This document shows, one piece after another, positions 27,275-36,768 of a stretch of DNA of 64,000 nucleotides (positions are counted from its first letter, which is position 1; the number at the start of each line of letters is the position of its first letter). The DNA lies in the NCBI GenBank assembly GCA_947624325.1, contig CANQJT010000003.1:1-64000 (forward strand). Direction: 5' to 3'. A program made the position numbers and the translations under genes. A model generated the notes under the pieces. It ran no database searches and had not been told where the DNA came from. It saw only the letters and a list, made by a program, of their open reading frames with translations. The DNA is from Candidatus Gastranaerophilales bacterium. Lineage in GTDB: Bacteria; Cyanobacteriota; Vampirovibrionia; Gastranaerophilales; Gastranaerophilaceae.

Positions 27275-27856
27275 ATGAAACTTAAGAGTAGAGTAATTGT
27301 GCTTTTTAGCGCATTAGTTTTGATGTTATTTAATATTGCTTCAGCAGCTGATTTTACAGCTAATACAACACAACCTGTATTGACTGATGCATTACATAAA
27401 TTAGAAACAATGAATAACAGAAAAGTATTAGATGTTATTCAAGGTAATAATTCAACACACAAACCTATTAAAATAATGTTCAGAAACCTTGAAGTTTTAG
27501 GTTATGGTACTTGTGAAGCAGTTACCGCAAAAACAGCTGACGGCAGTTTGGTTATATTAATCAGTTCAAACTATAAAACAGCTCCTGTTGAAGCAGTTGC
27601 TTGCTTAATAGCTCACGAAAGTGTTCACCACGAAAATACAAAAACTTATGAAGAAGAAGTAAGAGCTTGGAATACAGAAGTTAAAACATGGATTTCTTTT
27701 ACCGAAGTTAATCCTTCTTTAAAAACAGCTGATTCTAAATTAGTTAAAAGATTAAACTACTTATCAAAATTATACAAAAATGATGGCAACCAAATGACAA
27801 CAATTGCAGGAATTATAGCTAACAACCCCGCTTATTCAACATTAAAAAGATCTTAA
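27275..27856 (+). CDS. Secreted putative metallopeptidase (HExxH)
   Basis: 193 residues. Signal peptide MKLKSRVIVLFSALVLMLFNIASA with likely cleavage after ASA. The mature protein contains LIAHESVHHE near residue 115, a zinc-type HExxH motif, followed 11-13 residues later by EEEV, which could supply a third ligand as in gluzincins. The protein is small and I do not recognise the family, so protease activity is inference. AGAGGA precedes the ATG. It is driven by a near-consensus sigma-28 promoter. Its stop overlaps that of the convergent U32 gene. Confidence 0.75.
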   Translation: MKLKSRVIVLFSALVLMLFNIASAADFTANTTQPVLTDALHKLETMNNRKVLDVIQGNNSTHKPIKIMFRNLEVLGYGTCEAVTAKTADGSLVILISSNYKTAPVEAVACLIAHESVHHENTKTYEEEVRAWNTEVKTWISFTEVNPSLKTADSKLVKRLNYLSKLYKNDGNQMTTIAGIIANNPAYSTLKRS

Positions 27857-29712
27857 TCCATACTGATAATTTTCATAACACATTCCTTACAATTGAATTC
27901 AACAAGGTACTCCTTGTTGAATTCGTCTATTAAGGTGAATGGCTCGGTATATTTTTTTATATTTGTTTGTTTTGGGCAGATTCCCAATTGTTTTTTTATA
28001 CAGTATTTTGAAACCATAAGTTCTTTATTTTTATGGTTTTTTAAACTTTCAAATGCCCTTTCTGTTACCTTTGCCCCTCTCTTTTTATAGAATAATTCAG
28101 CTTTATCATTATAAACATTTGCTTTATAATCAAGCTCTTGTTTAGGATAAGGTGTAATTAATACAGGAGTTTCACTAATATTTTGTTTAAAATTTTTCTT
28201 TCTTATTCGGATTAATTTATTCATCAATATTCTTCTGATTTCATTTAATCCTGATACTTTTATAAATGGAATATTGTTTAATTTTATGTCGGTTTTAAAA
28301 ACTTCAAAAATGTTTCCTCCTGATTTTGAAAGTTGTAATTCCATTGTTGTTAGAGCTTTTTCTTTATTTATTGCTTGTTCGTATTTTTTGGAAATAATAT
28401 TTACAGCACAATTTCCTTCGGAATCTTCCATAAAAAACAAATAACCGAATTTAGTTTCTCTTACTCTTATAGAAACAGGTATTTTTCTTGTTATTTCAGC
28501 TTTTTGCAGTTTATTATCAAATTCTTTGTTATAATTTCTATATATTTTAGTTCCTTGTTTTATACCTTTTATTTCGGCAGGAAAGATTGTATTTCCTTCC
28601 GTTTTGTTTATATTTGTGCCTGAAAGTTCATTATTTTCATTAAAGAAACATATTCCGTCACCGTTATTTAATATATTATTGCTTAGAGAGAAATAGTTCT
28701 TTTTTACATTCTGCACAACACCTGTAAATTCACCTATAGATGATGTATAATCAACCGTTGCAAGATTATTTTTCTCTTCATTGATATAGAAATTTGTATA
28801 GCCTCTGTTAAAAGTTTTGTATAAATCGGGTTCAAAATCACAGGAGGAAATTCCTTGAGATGAACGATTAAGATTTAAAACAGATAATACATTATCGATA
28901 ACATGCCTGTAATATGAGGTTGTATTTACAACATAAGCTTCATTTTTAAGTCTGCCTTCAATTTTAAAAGATGTAATTCCTGCTTTTATAAGTTCTTCAA
29001 TATGGTTCGAGAGATTTAAGTCTTTTAAACTTAAAATATATTTATCTTTAACTAAATATTTACCTTGAGCATCTTTTAACGAGTACTTTTTTCTGCATGG
29101 CTGGGCACATTCGCCTCTATTTGCACTTCTTCCTCCTATGGCATAACTTAAATAGCATTGACCGCTGTATGATACACATAATGCGCCATGAATAAAGCAT
29201 TCCAGTTCTATATTTGTATGTTTTCTTATTTCTTGTATCTGCTTAAGACTAAGCTCTCTTGGGAGAATAACTCTTTTTACACCTGTTTTTTCAAGAAATT
29301 TTATTTTTTCAATGCTGTCGTTATGGCATTGAGTACTTGCTATAATAGGAATAGGCGGAAGATTTAACTCTAAAATCCCCATATCTTGAATTATTATTCC
29401 GTCAGCTTTAATGTTATAAAGATGCCAAATTAATTTTTCGATTTTTAAAAGCTCTTCATTTTTTAATATTGTATTTAATGTTATATAAACTTTAACTCTG
29501 TATTGATGAGCAAATTCAATAATTTCAATTAAATCCTCGATGGAATTACCGGCTTGGACTCTTGCTCCATACTTAGAGTAGCCTATATATATGGCATCAG
29601 CACCTGCTTTTATTGCTTTCAGTGCGATATTTTTATTATTTGCAGGGATTAAAAGTTCAAATTCTAAACCCTTCGAGCCTGTTTTTAATTCCTTGTCTGA
29701 TTTCAAGCACAT
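27853..29712 (-). CDS. U32-family peptidase/hydroxylase (RlhA/TrhP-like)
   Basis: 619 residues. Starts like the family (LLIPANNKNIALKAIKAGADAIYIG) and contains IIQDMG, ASTQCHNDS, ELECFIHGALCVSYSGQC and ANRGECAQPCR, the Cys-rich signature. U32 members RlhA and TrhP hydroxylate 23S rRNA C2501 and tRNA uridine-34; others are called collagenases. Length and the long C-terminal region resemble RlhA. ATG 29710-29712 follows AGGGG and overlaps the Clp-N gene by 56 bp. It closes a 14-gene run rich in translation genes, which favours an RNA-modification role. Confidence 0.85.
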   Translation of the reverse strand: MCLKSDKELKTGSKGLEFELLIPANNKNIALKAIKAGADAIYIGYSKYGARVQAGNSIEDLIEIIEFAHQYRVKVYITLNTILKNEELLKIEKLIWHLYNIKADGIIIQDMGILELNLPPIPIIASTQCHNDSIEKIKFLEKTGVKRVILPRELSLKQIQEIRKHTNIELECFIHGALCVSYSGQCYLSYAIGGRSANRGECAQPCRKKYSLKDAQGKYLVKDKYILSLKDLNLSNHIEELIKAGITSFKIEGRLKNEAYVVNTTSYYRHVIDNVLSVLNLNRSSQGISSCDFEPDLYKTFNRGYTNFYINEEKNNLATVDYTSSIGEFTGVVQNVKKNYFSLSNNILNNGDGICFFNENNELSGTNINKTEGNTIFPAEIKGIKQGTKIYRNYNKEFDNKLQKAEITRKIPVSIRVRETKFGYLFFMEDSEGNCAVNIISKKYEQAINKEKALTTMELQLSKSGGNIFEVFKTDIKLNNIPFIKVSGLNEIRRILMNKLIRIRKKNFKQNISETPVLITPYPKQELDYKANVYNDKAELFYKKRGAKVTERAFESLKNHKNKELMVSKYCIKKQLGICPKQTNIKKYTEPFTLIDEFNKEYLVEFNCKECVMKIISMD

Positions 29713-31027
29713 CTACCCCTAATTTACTCAAAGCCTTCATTGCAACAGAATCAGGCTGATTGCATATTGCAAGTAACAAGTCATCTGCGGTTGTTTTAGT
29801 TTTATTTTGAGATTTCGCTATATTCCACGCATCTTCCAGTATTAATTTTGCCCTTTGGCTGAAAGTTATTTCACCTTGATTGTAATCTTCATTTATTCCG
29901 ATTAAATCTTCTATTACGTCTCTTGCATCTTTAACTATAACACCTAAATCTCTTAAGACTTCAGATGCTATTGAGTTCGCTTCTATTACAATCCCTAAAA
30001 GAATTAATTCACTGCCTACAACATTATTACCTATTCTTCTGGCTTCTTGTTTTGCAAGCCTCATTATATATAATGTTTCATTCTTCTCTTTTTCAATAGG
30101 CTGTATTATTTTTTCTTCAAGTAAAGATTCATTTACATTCAGTTCTTTTAATATATTATAGGCAATACCCTTTTTTGATTTTAAAATGCCTAAAATAATA
30201 TGCGAAGGCAAAATCGATGCTGTGCCTTCTTCTCGAACTATATCAAGGGCTATCATAAGTGATTTCAAAGCATTAGGTGTAAATATTATTTGTTTATCTC
30301 CAAATTCAGCTTGTCTTGAAGACAATTCTTTTAATTTTGCGGAAAATGTTTCCGATGTTACCCCGAAATCGTTTAATATTTTTGTTGTATCGGAATTATT
30401 ATCTTCAAGAATAGACTGCATTATTTGTTCTGTTCCGAGTATTTCATACTCAGATGTTGATAATTTCGCTATAGCTCTATCAAATATTTTTGCACTATCG
30501 GAACTTTCTATTAATGATACCAAATCTTCACTTCTATCGTTTCTTCTTCGTTTCTCAAATGTTTCGGGATGTTTATTTTTCTTTTGCTTATTGCTTGATA
30601 AAATGTTATAAAACATTGATTTCATTTTATCAATATCAATATTTTTTTCTGCCATTAATTTAGTAAAATCAAGCTTCGGATAATCCAGTATTGCAAGGAA
30701 TATGTGTTCCGGTTTGACATATGAATTAGAAAGAGTTTTTGCAATAATTAATGTCTTTTGAAATATGTCCTTTGAAGAATCTGAAAATATAACAAATTCA
30801 ACAGGTTTTACAACCGCCCTTTTATTTAAAAGAGTTATAATATCTTTTTTTAGTTCTTCGGTATTTACTTTGTATACTGAAAAAGTTTTAACAACAATAC
30901 TGTTATTGTCATTTAACAGGGCAAGCATAAGATGTTCGGGGTAAATTTTTTCATGATTAAATTCAATAGCATATATTTGTGCAGATTTTACTATATCTAT
31001 TGCTTTTTCGGTAAATTTTTCAAACAA
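29657..31027 (-). CDS. Clp-N-domain-only protein, three tandem modules, no ATPase
   Basis: 456 residues from TTG 31025-31027, preceded by AGGGG with 7-8-nt spacing; this gives FEKFTEKAIDIVKSAQ, the canonical ClpC N-terminus. Upstream in-frame ATG (31109-31111) has no ribosome site and overlaps the previous gene. Three Clp-N (Clp R) double repeats follow each other: about 1-135, 165-300 and 305-450, with landmarks IYPEHLMLALL, LPSHIILGILK, VGSELILLGIVI and TADDLLLAIC. No Walker A/B motif and no AAA+ domain occur. In ClpC these domains bind substrates and adaptors such as McsB or ClpS. This protein could be an adaptor or decoy. Confidence 0.8.
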   Translation of the reverse strand: MFEKFTEKAIDIVKSAQIYAIEFNHEKIYPEHLMLALLNDNNSIVVKTFSVYKVNTEELKKDIITLLNKRAVVKPVEFVIFSDSSKDIFQKTLIIAKTLSNSYVKPEHIFLAILDYPKLDFTKLMAEKNIDIDKMKSMFYNILSSNKQKKNKHPETFEKRRRNDRSEDLVSLIESSDSAKIFDRAIAKLSTSEYEILGTEQIMQSILEDNNSDTTKILNDFGVTSETFSAKLKELSSRQAEFGDKQIIFTPNALKSLMIALDIVREEGTASILPSHIILGILKSKKGIAYNILKELNVNESLLEEKIIQPIEKEKNETLYIMRLAKQEARRIGNNVVGSELILLGIVIEANSIASEVLRDLGVIVKDARDVIEDLIGINEDYNQGEITFSQRAKLILEDAWNIAKSQNKTKTTADDLLLAICNQPDSVAMKALSKLGVDVLEIRQGIKNRLEGFRI

Positions 31028-31088
31028 GATACAACCCCTATCTTTTCTATAAATTAATTTTACCACATAAGCTTTTAATTGTAATCTA

Positions 31089-31715
31089 TTAAATTTCCAG
31101 AGATTTTTCATTTAACGGCTGTGTTATCATTATACCTTCACCGCCTATGAAATTAAGCTGTTTCCCGTCTAAATATAAATATATTTTCTTATTATTTGAA
31201 TTGTTTATTGCCGTTTCTATTAACTGCATCATTCGTGAATATATGCTGTCTGTTCCTCCTCCGTATTGGAAATCGGAACTTAAATCTATTATTATTTTAT
31301 TCCCTTTATGTTTTATTCCTAAGAGCTTTGTACTTTTGGGTATTTCACTGTAAGCTCCCATTGACTTTTCGACAAGATTAGGACCTTTTAACAGTTCTTT
31401 TATTGCATAATCAAATTTATCATCGCCTGAAATAACATCTCTTGTTACTTTTTTATAAATTCCGTTATCATTAGAATCAAGTGCAAGAAAATATACGGAT
31501 ACTTTTTCTTTTTCTGCTATAGTTGTTACTTCTTCCGTAGGAATTTCATCCGGAATTTCAACAATATTTTCATTATTTATTTTCGGTAATTCTACTTTTG
31601 GCAATGCCTTCAGCTGATATATAAAATTAAATATTTCATCTCCGTATTTTTCTCTAATGAATAAAAAAGATAAAACTAAAAGTATTAATATTACTATTTT
31701 TGAAAAATTACTCAT
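31089..31715 (-). CDS. GerMN-domain protein
   Basis: 208 residues. An N-terminal transmembrane anchor (about 7-20) is followed by a linker and a GerMN domain: VSVYFLALDSN, a KxLLKGP-type segment IKELLKGPNL, IKHKGNKIIIDLSSDF, and a repeat-like C-terminus IYLYLDGKQLNFI. GerMN occurs in spore-germination and envelope proteins of several phyla including Cyanobacteria and probably binds peptidoglycan-related ligands. It overlaps the DUF2993 gene by 8 bp and is anchored to the inner membrane. Confidence 0.82.
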   Translation of the reverse strand: MSNFSKIVILILLVLSFLFIREKYGDEIFNFIYQLKALPKVELPKINNENIVEIPDEIPTEEVTTIAEKEKVSVYFLALDSNDNGIYKKVTRDVISGDDKFDYAIKELLKGPNLVEKSMGAYSEIPKSTKLLGIKHKGNKIIIDLSSDFQYGGGTDSIYSRMMQLIETAINNSNNKKIYLYLDGKQLNFIGGEGIMITQPLNEKSLEI

Positions 31716-32556
31716 CTTCTCCGCCGTAGTTTTTATTTATGATAAATATTCCTTCGGTTTCTATTTTATCATCAATAATTTTTGCCTTAGTTATATGTAT
31801 TTTACAGAATTTACTGTTGAATTCTTCCATTGTGTATGTAATCGGGTTTACTGTATCAGTTAAAACCGATAGCATGCTATCATCAATTATATTACTTTTT
31901 GAACCGAAAGTGATATTTTTTAATACTATTTTATTATTTTCAACTTCCAAATCGGCTCTAAAAGATATGCTTAGCTTTGCAAACATTGTTTTTAACGGTA
32001 TTCTGAAATAAATATATCCGTTTTTTATTTCGACAGAAGGCGCTCCGATTGTAAACAATTTTATTCCGTTTATTTTTACGGGCTTTTGTTGAATTTCTTT
32101 TTTAAATTCTTCTGATGTCAAAATATTTTGAATATCATTATTTGTAATCTTTGCTTTATAATTAAACGGAATTTCAATCGGGAAATATATTCTGTTATTT
32201 TTATAAACAACTTTATTGTATTGGCAGATTGTTTCAGCTTTGAAATCAGTCAGGCTTAAAGCTTTATATTTTATTTTTTCACCTTGTATTGTTAATCCTT
32301 TAAATTCACCGTTTTTAAGTCTTTTTATTGTATATAACACAATATCCGCTTTAACTTTTGAATTTAATTCATCGTTTATTTCTTTTTCAATTGCAGTTTC
32401 AGTTATTTTCTTTGATATAAAATTCATGCCTGTTACTTTATTTAAAAGGCTTTCATCTTCAGTTATATTGATATTCGGGCATGTTACCTCGCAAATATTT
32501 GCATTTGCTGTATTTGTAAACAGTATCATTATTAAAAACAAAATTATTTTTTTCAT
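31708..32556 (-). CDS. DUF2993 / LmeA-type lipid-binding protein
   Basis: 282 residues. Signal peptide MKKIILFLIMILFTNTANA. The mature protein shows the DUF2993 beta-rich pattern: IKYKALSLTDFKAETI, VKINGIKLFTIGAPSVEIKNGYIYFRIPL and LSISFRADLEVENNKIVLKNITFG. DUF2993 (LmeA) proteins bind phospholipids in the envelope and are widespread in Cyanobacteria and Actinobacteria. It overlaps truB by 4 bp (ATGA) and the GerMN gene by 8 bp. Confidence 0.8.
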   Translation of the reverse strand: MKKIILFLIMILFTNTANANICEVTCPNINITEDESLLNKVTGMNFISKKITETAIEKEINDELNSKVKADIVLYTIKRLKNGEFKGLTIQGEKIKYKALSLTDFKAETICQYNKVVYKNNRIYFPIEIPFNYKAKITNNDIQNILTSEEFKKEIQQKPVKINGIKLFTIGAPSVEIKNGYIYFRIPLKTMFAKLSISFRADLEVENNKIVLKNITFGSKSNIIDDSMLSVLTDTVNPITYTMEEFNSKFCKIHITKAKIIDDKIETEGIFIINKNYGGEDE

Positions 32557-33413
32557 ATCAGTACCTTTTTTGGCTGAATAAATTCAATGCCGGCCATTGC
32601 AAGTGCCGTTATTCTGCCGTCATTTAAAATAAGTATATTACCTTCTATATTATATCTGTTTTTAAATTTATTGCCTGTAACAGCGATATTATATTCCTCT
32701 TGTGATATTTCTATACTTTTTAAAGGTAATATATCTTGAGGTTTAATTATATTATTTTGGATATCCTCTATTGTTATATTATTGTTTAAGCTTAATGAAT
32801 TTTTTAATTCCAACCCAGATGATAAAGTCCTTGTAAGTTCAAACATAACTGCGCCCGTACCCAGCTTTTCGCCGATATCATTAATTATTGTTCTTATGTA
32901 TGTTCCTTTAGAACAGGCTATATCAAGTTTTAAAATTTGATTATCGTAATCAAAATCGATAATATCATTTTTATAAACAGTGATATCTCTTGATGGGATA
33001 TCATCAGGAATTTGTCCTTTCCTTGCAAGTTCATAGAGTCTTTTTCCGTTATAATGAACGGCTGAAAACGCAGGCGGTATTTGTTTAATCTGCCCTCTAA
33101 ACGAAGGAAGAACTTGTTCAATTTCTTTTATTGTTATTTTTTTTGCCCCTGTTTCCTTTATATTCCCTTCAATATCATAGGTATCTGAAATTTTACCAAG
33201 GTACATACCTGCAATATATTCTTTATCATCGGGTAAGTAATCTATTAATTTAGAAGCTTTACCCATAGCAATAGGAAGTACACCTGAAGCAAGCGGATCA
33301 AGTGTTCCGGCATGCCCGATTTGCTTAATTCCCGTCAGCTTTCTTAAAACTGATATGACTTTATGCGAAGTCATTTCTGAAGGCTTATTTATATTTAAAA
33401 AACCAAATAACAC
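32553..33413 (-). CDS. truB: tRNA pseudouridine-55 synthase
   Basis: 286 residues. Isomerises U55 of tRNAs. NINKPSEMTSHKVI and GHAGTLDPLASGVLPIAMGKA, with the catalytic Asp, are diagnostic, as is CSKGTYIRTIINDIG. The start is GTG (33411-33413), only two residues before the conserved GFLNINKP. It follows rbfA by 15 bp and overlaps the DUF2993 gene, in the infB-rbfA-truB order typical of bacteria. Confidence 0.95.
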   Translation of the reverse strand: MLFGFLNINKPSEMTSHKVISVLRKLTGIKQIGHAGTLDPLASGVLPIAMGKASKLIDYLPDDKEYIAGMYLGKISDTYDIEGNIKETGAKKITIKEIEQVLPSFRGQIKQIPPAFSAVHYNGKRLYELARKGQIPDDIPSRDITVYKNDIIDFDYDNQILKLDIACSKGTYIRTIINDIGEKLGTGAVMFELTRTLSSGLELKNSLSLNNNITIEDIQNNIIKPQDILPLKSIEISQEEYNIAVTGNKFKNRYNIEGNILILNDGRITALAMAGIEFIQPKKVLI

Positions 33414-33428
33414 AATTTTTAATCTCGC

Positions 33429-33779
33429 TTAAATTTCGCCTCTTGAGATTTTATTAATTAATTGAGTAACATTTGCTCCTCGCTCAAGTGAATCATCAGG
33501 AATAAATTTTAATTCGGGGGTAAGCCTTAAATGAACTCTTTTTCCTACTTCATATCTTATTTTAGGAGTGTTATCGGTTATTGCCTGAATTGTGGATTTT
33601 TTATCTTCTTCAGATGCAAACACAGAATAATAAACTTTTGCGTAAGTATTATCATGAGATATTTCAATATCCGTAACAGATATAACTCCGTGTATTCTTG
33701 AATCTTTTAATTGTTTTTGAATTATATCAGCAATTTCTTTCATAAGAGTTTTTCTGATACGTTCATTTCTTAAAGACAT
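33429..33779 (-). CDS. rbfA: Ribosome-binding factor A
   Basis: 116 residues. A KH-like 16S rRNA maturation factor. The family pattern is clear: RKTLMKEIADIIQKQLKD, VISVTDIEISHDNTYAKVYYSV and LRLTPELKFIPDDSLERG. It is 22 bp after infB and 15 bp before truB. Confidence 0.95.
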   Translation of the reverse strand: MSLRNERIRKTLMKEIADIIQKQLKDSRIHGVISVTDIEISHDNTYAKVYYSVFASEEDKKSTIQAITDNTPKIRYEVGKRVHLRLTPELKFIPDDSLERGANVTQLINKISRGEI

Positions 33780-33801
33780 AATAACCCCGCTAATCTTGGA
33801 T

Positions 33802-36453
33802 TTATACTAATACTTGTCTTTCGATTTCTTCCGTAGTTGTGACTTTAATAATGTCGCCTTCTTGGATATCGTTAAACTTTTCAAAGGAAATACCGCATTC
33901 AAAACCTTGTGCGACTTCTTTAACATCATCTTTGAACCTTTTAAGCTGGTCAATCTGACCTTTAAAGATTTCAACACCGTTTCTTAAAACGGTTGCATTT
34001 TTATTTCTGGCAATTTTACCTTCCGTTACATAACAGCCTGCGATTTTTGTAATTTTTCCGACCGTAAATACTTGTCTTACTTCAGCTGTACCTAACGCAA
34101 CTTCTTTTATTTCAGGCTGAAGAAGATTTAACATAGTTTGTTCCAAATCCTCAAGAACCTGATAAATTATATTATATTTTTTAATAGTAACTCCTTGTTT
34201 TTCAGCTGCAAGCTGGGCATTTATATCTTCTTTAACAGTGAAACCTAATATGATAGCATTACTTGCGCTTGCTAACATAACATCAGCTTCAGAGATATCA
34301 CCAACACCTACATGAATAACTTTAGTTATAATTTCTTTAGATTCAAGCTGAGATACACCTTGAGCAACAGCTTCAGCGGAACCATGGGTATTTGCTTTAA
34401 TAATAAGATTTAATTGTTTAATTTCTTCGGAATCACCAACCTGTTCATTTCTGATGTGGCTGGGTTTCATACTGTCGAGTTTAGTTGTACGTTCTTTTTC
34501 TTTTCTTTCTTGGCTTATTGCACGCATAACTTTTTCATTTTCAACGGCTTCAAAAGTATCGCCAGCTTGAGGAACTTCCGTTAACCCTAATATCTCAACG
34601 GGAGTAGAAGGTCCTGCTTCTTTTATTCTTTCGCCGGAGTCGGATAATAATGCTCTTATTCTTCCGCAAACATTACCTACAACAACACAGTCGCCAGTAT
34701 GAAGTGTTCCGTTTTGTACCAATAGTGTTGCAACAGGGCCTTTTCCTTTATCCAGTTTTGCTTCAATTACAACACCTGATGCTTTTGCGGATTTATTGGC
34801 TCTTAGATTTTGGACTTCTGCCAATAAAAGAATGTATTCAAGCAGTTCATCTATACCTTTGCCTTGAAGAGCGCTTACTTTTACGCAAATTGTGTCACCG
34901 CCCCACTCCTCGGGTACAAGATTATATTCAGTCAATTGCTGCATTATTTTATCAGGATCTGCTCCTGCTTTATCTATTTTATTAACTGCAACAATAATTG
35001 GTACTTCAGCTGCTCTTGCGTGGTTAATGGCTTCTATTGTTTGAGGCATAATTCCGTCATCAGCCGCAACGACAAGTATTGCAATATCGGTTGCTTTCGC
35101 TCCTCTGGCTCTCATTTCCGTAAATGCTTCGTGCCCGGGGGTATCTATAAATACAATTTTTTTATTTTTGTTATTTTCCAAATATACTGTGTAAGCACCG
35201 ATGGATTGAGTTATTCCGCCGACCTCCGTTGCAACGATTTTATGTTTTGAGGCTCTTATTGAATCCAGCAATGTTGTTTTACCGTGGTCAACATGCCCCA
35301 TTATACTTATAACGGGTGCTCTTGTTTCAAGCAGAGATTCATCAGTTTCTTCAATTTCTTTTTGCTTTTCTTCTTTTGCAAGTTCTTGTTCGATATATTC
35401 ATTTAAATCCTCTTCAAGAACTTCAAGTTCAAAGCTTTCGCATATTTTCTTCTGAGTTTCTTCGGATATAACTTCGTTAACGGTTGTTAAAATCCCCTGC
35501 ATCATTAAATATTTTACAATTTCAGCAGGTGATTTTTTTATTTTATCAGCTAATTCGCCAACAGTTATAGGTTTATTTATAACAACTTGGGTAACTACTT
35601 CATTTTCAGAGTTATCTTTAGCCTTTTTCTTATGCTTTTGAGAAATGGTTTTTTCAAGACTGATTAATTCTTGTTCTTCCTCTTTATTTTTATATTGTTT
35701 TCTCTTATCCTTAGGTCCTTTTTTTCTGAATGCGGAATTTGTATTTGCTTTTCCTTCATAAATATCCTGAGGAATAATATGATGTTGAATAGGTCTTTTA
35801 TTAACAGGTCTGTCTTGTCTTTGAGGATTTTCAGGTCTGTTTTCGCTTTTAGTTTTATCAAATGGACGTCTGTCAGGTCTGTTAATTCTTTCAGGTCTTT
35901 CGGATCTTTCAGGTCTTTCAGATCTGGTTTGTCTGTCTGAGTCTTGTGGTTTTGTTTGAAATTTTGTTTCTTTTTGCTGTTTTTCTTTTTCAGCTTCTTG
36001 ATTTCGCTGTCTGTTTGCAGCCATCATTTCTTGTCTTTTTCTTTGGCTGTTTCTGTTATTGTATTCTAATAATGATCTTATTCCGGGAACGGTTGGTGAT
36101 GGTTGCTCTTCTTTTTTTTCTTCCTTTATGGGATTTATTTTTTCTTGTGGTTGACTTGGTGATTTTTTTATTTCTTTTTTTTCTTCGGAACTTTCTTTAT
36201 GTTCTTTTTGGATTTCAGGTTCTTGGGCAGGTTTAGCTTTTTTTATAATAAATGCTTTTGGTTTTTTTGTTGTTTCCTGTTCATTTCCCTTCTTAAAAGA
36301 TGCTTTTATTTTATCTATTTGTGCAGGAGTTAAATTACTTGAATGTGATTTTACCTTTATATCAAGTTTAGTATCAAGGTATTCTATAAAATCTTTGTTT
36401 GGCATGTCGTATTCTTTTGCCAGTTCGTATACTCTTTTATTTTCACCAGTCAT
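33802..36453 (-). CDS. infB: Translation initiation factor IF-2
   Basis: 883 residues. An IF2N domain (VYELAKEYDMPNKDFIEYL, residues 7-25, and a second one near 293: VGELADKIKKSPAEIVKYL) flanks a long charged low-complexity region rich in KEQR, including RSERPERSERPERINRPDRR. The GTPase domain near 385 has GHVDHGKTT, DTPGHEAFT and NKID. IF-2 brings initiator tRNA to the 30S subunit. It lies between ylxR and rbfA. nusA, which often precedes ylxR, is not here; a PurD-like gene is. Confidence 0.97.
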   Translation of the reverse strand: MTGENKRVYELAKEYDMPNKDFIEYLDTKLDIKVKSHSSNLTPAQIDKIKASFKKGNEQETTKKPKAFIIKKAKPAQEPEIQKEHKESSEEKKEIKKSPSQPQEKINPIKEEKKEEQPSPTVPGIRSLLEYNNRNSQRKRQEMMAANRQRNQEAEKEKQQKETKFQTKPQDSDRQTRSERPERSERPERINRPDRRPFDKTKSENRPENPQRQDRPVNKRPIQHHIIPQDIYEGKANTNSAFRKKGPKDKRKQYKNKEEEQELISLEKTISQKHKKKAKDNSENEVVTQVVINKPITVGELADKIKKSPAEIVKYLMMQGILTTVNEVISEETQKKICESFELEVLEEDLNEYIEQELAKEEKQKEIEETDESLLETRAPVISIMGHVDHGKTTLLDSIRASKHKIVATEVGGITQSIGAYTVYLENNKNKKIVFIDTPGHEAFTEMRARGAKATDIAILVVAADDGIMPQTIEAINHARAAEVPIIVAVNKIDKAGADPDKIMQQLTEYNLVPEEWGGDTICVKVSALQGKGIDELLEYILLLAEVQNLRANKSAKASGVVIEAKLDKGKGPVATLLVQNGTLHTGDCVVVGNVCGRIRALLSDSGERIKEAGPSTPVEILGLTEVPQAGDTFEAVENEKVMRAISQERKEKERTTKLDSMKPSHIRNEQVGDSEEIKQLNLIIKANTHGSAEAVAQGVSQLESKEIITKVIHVGVGDISEADVMLASASNAIILGFTVKEDINAQLAAEKQGVTIKKYNIIYQVLEDLEQTMLNLLQPEIKEVALGTAEVRQVFTVGKITKIAGCYVTEGKIARNKNATVLRNGVEIFKGQIDQLKRFKDDVKEVAQGFECGISFEKFNDIQEGDIIKVTTTEEIERQVLV

Positions 36454-36501
36454 TATTGTGTTCCGTTTCCTATTTCAACCATATTATATTTGTAACACAA
36501 T

Positions 36502-36768
36502 TTAGTTTTTAAGTAAATTATAGAGTTCTTCTTTTAAATTTTCATCTGCATTCAGGTTAAGAAAACTTTCTATTTTCTTGTTTTTTAAGGCTTTTTTAAG
36601 ACATTCGGAATTTTTACATATGTAAACAGAACGTCCTTGAATTTTTGAATCCTGATTTATTTCCGTTTTTCCTGATTTGTAATCTTTTGTCAATCGGATT
36701 AAATCTGATTTATTTTTCATTTCTCTGCATGCTATACATTGTCTTAAAAATCTTTTATTCTGTTTCAA
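36502..36768 (-). CDS. ylxR: YlxR-family RNA-binding protein
   Basis: 88 residues, basic. RQCIACREMKNKSDLIRL and GRSVYICKNSECLKKALKNK are the YlxR (DUF448) signatures. YlxR is a small nucleic-acid-binding protein encoded between nusA and infB in many bacteria; it has been linked to RNase P regulation. It overlaps the PurD-like gene by 14 bp. Confidence 0.9.
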   Translation of the reverse strand: MKQNKRFLRQCIACREMKNKSDLIRLTKDYKSGKTEINQDSKIQGRSVYICKNSECLKKALKNKKIESFLNLNADENLKEELYNLLKN

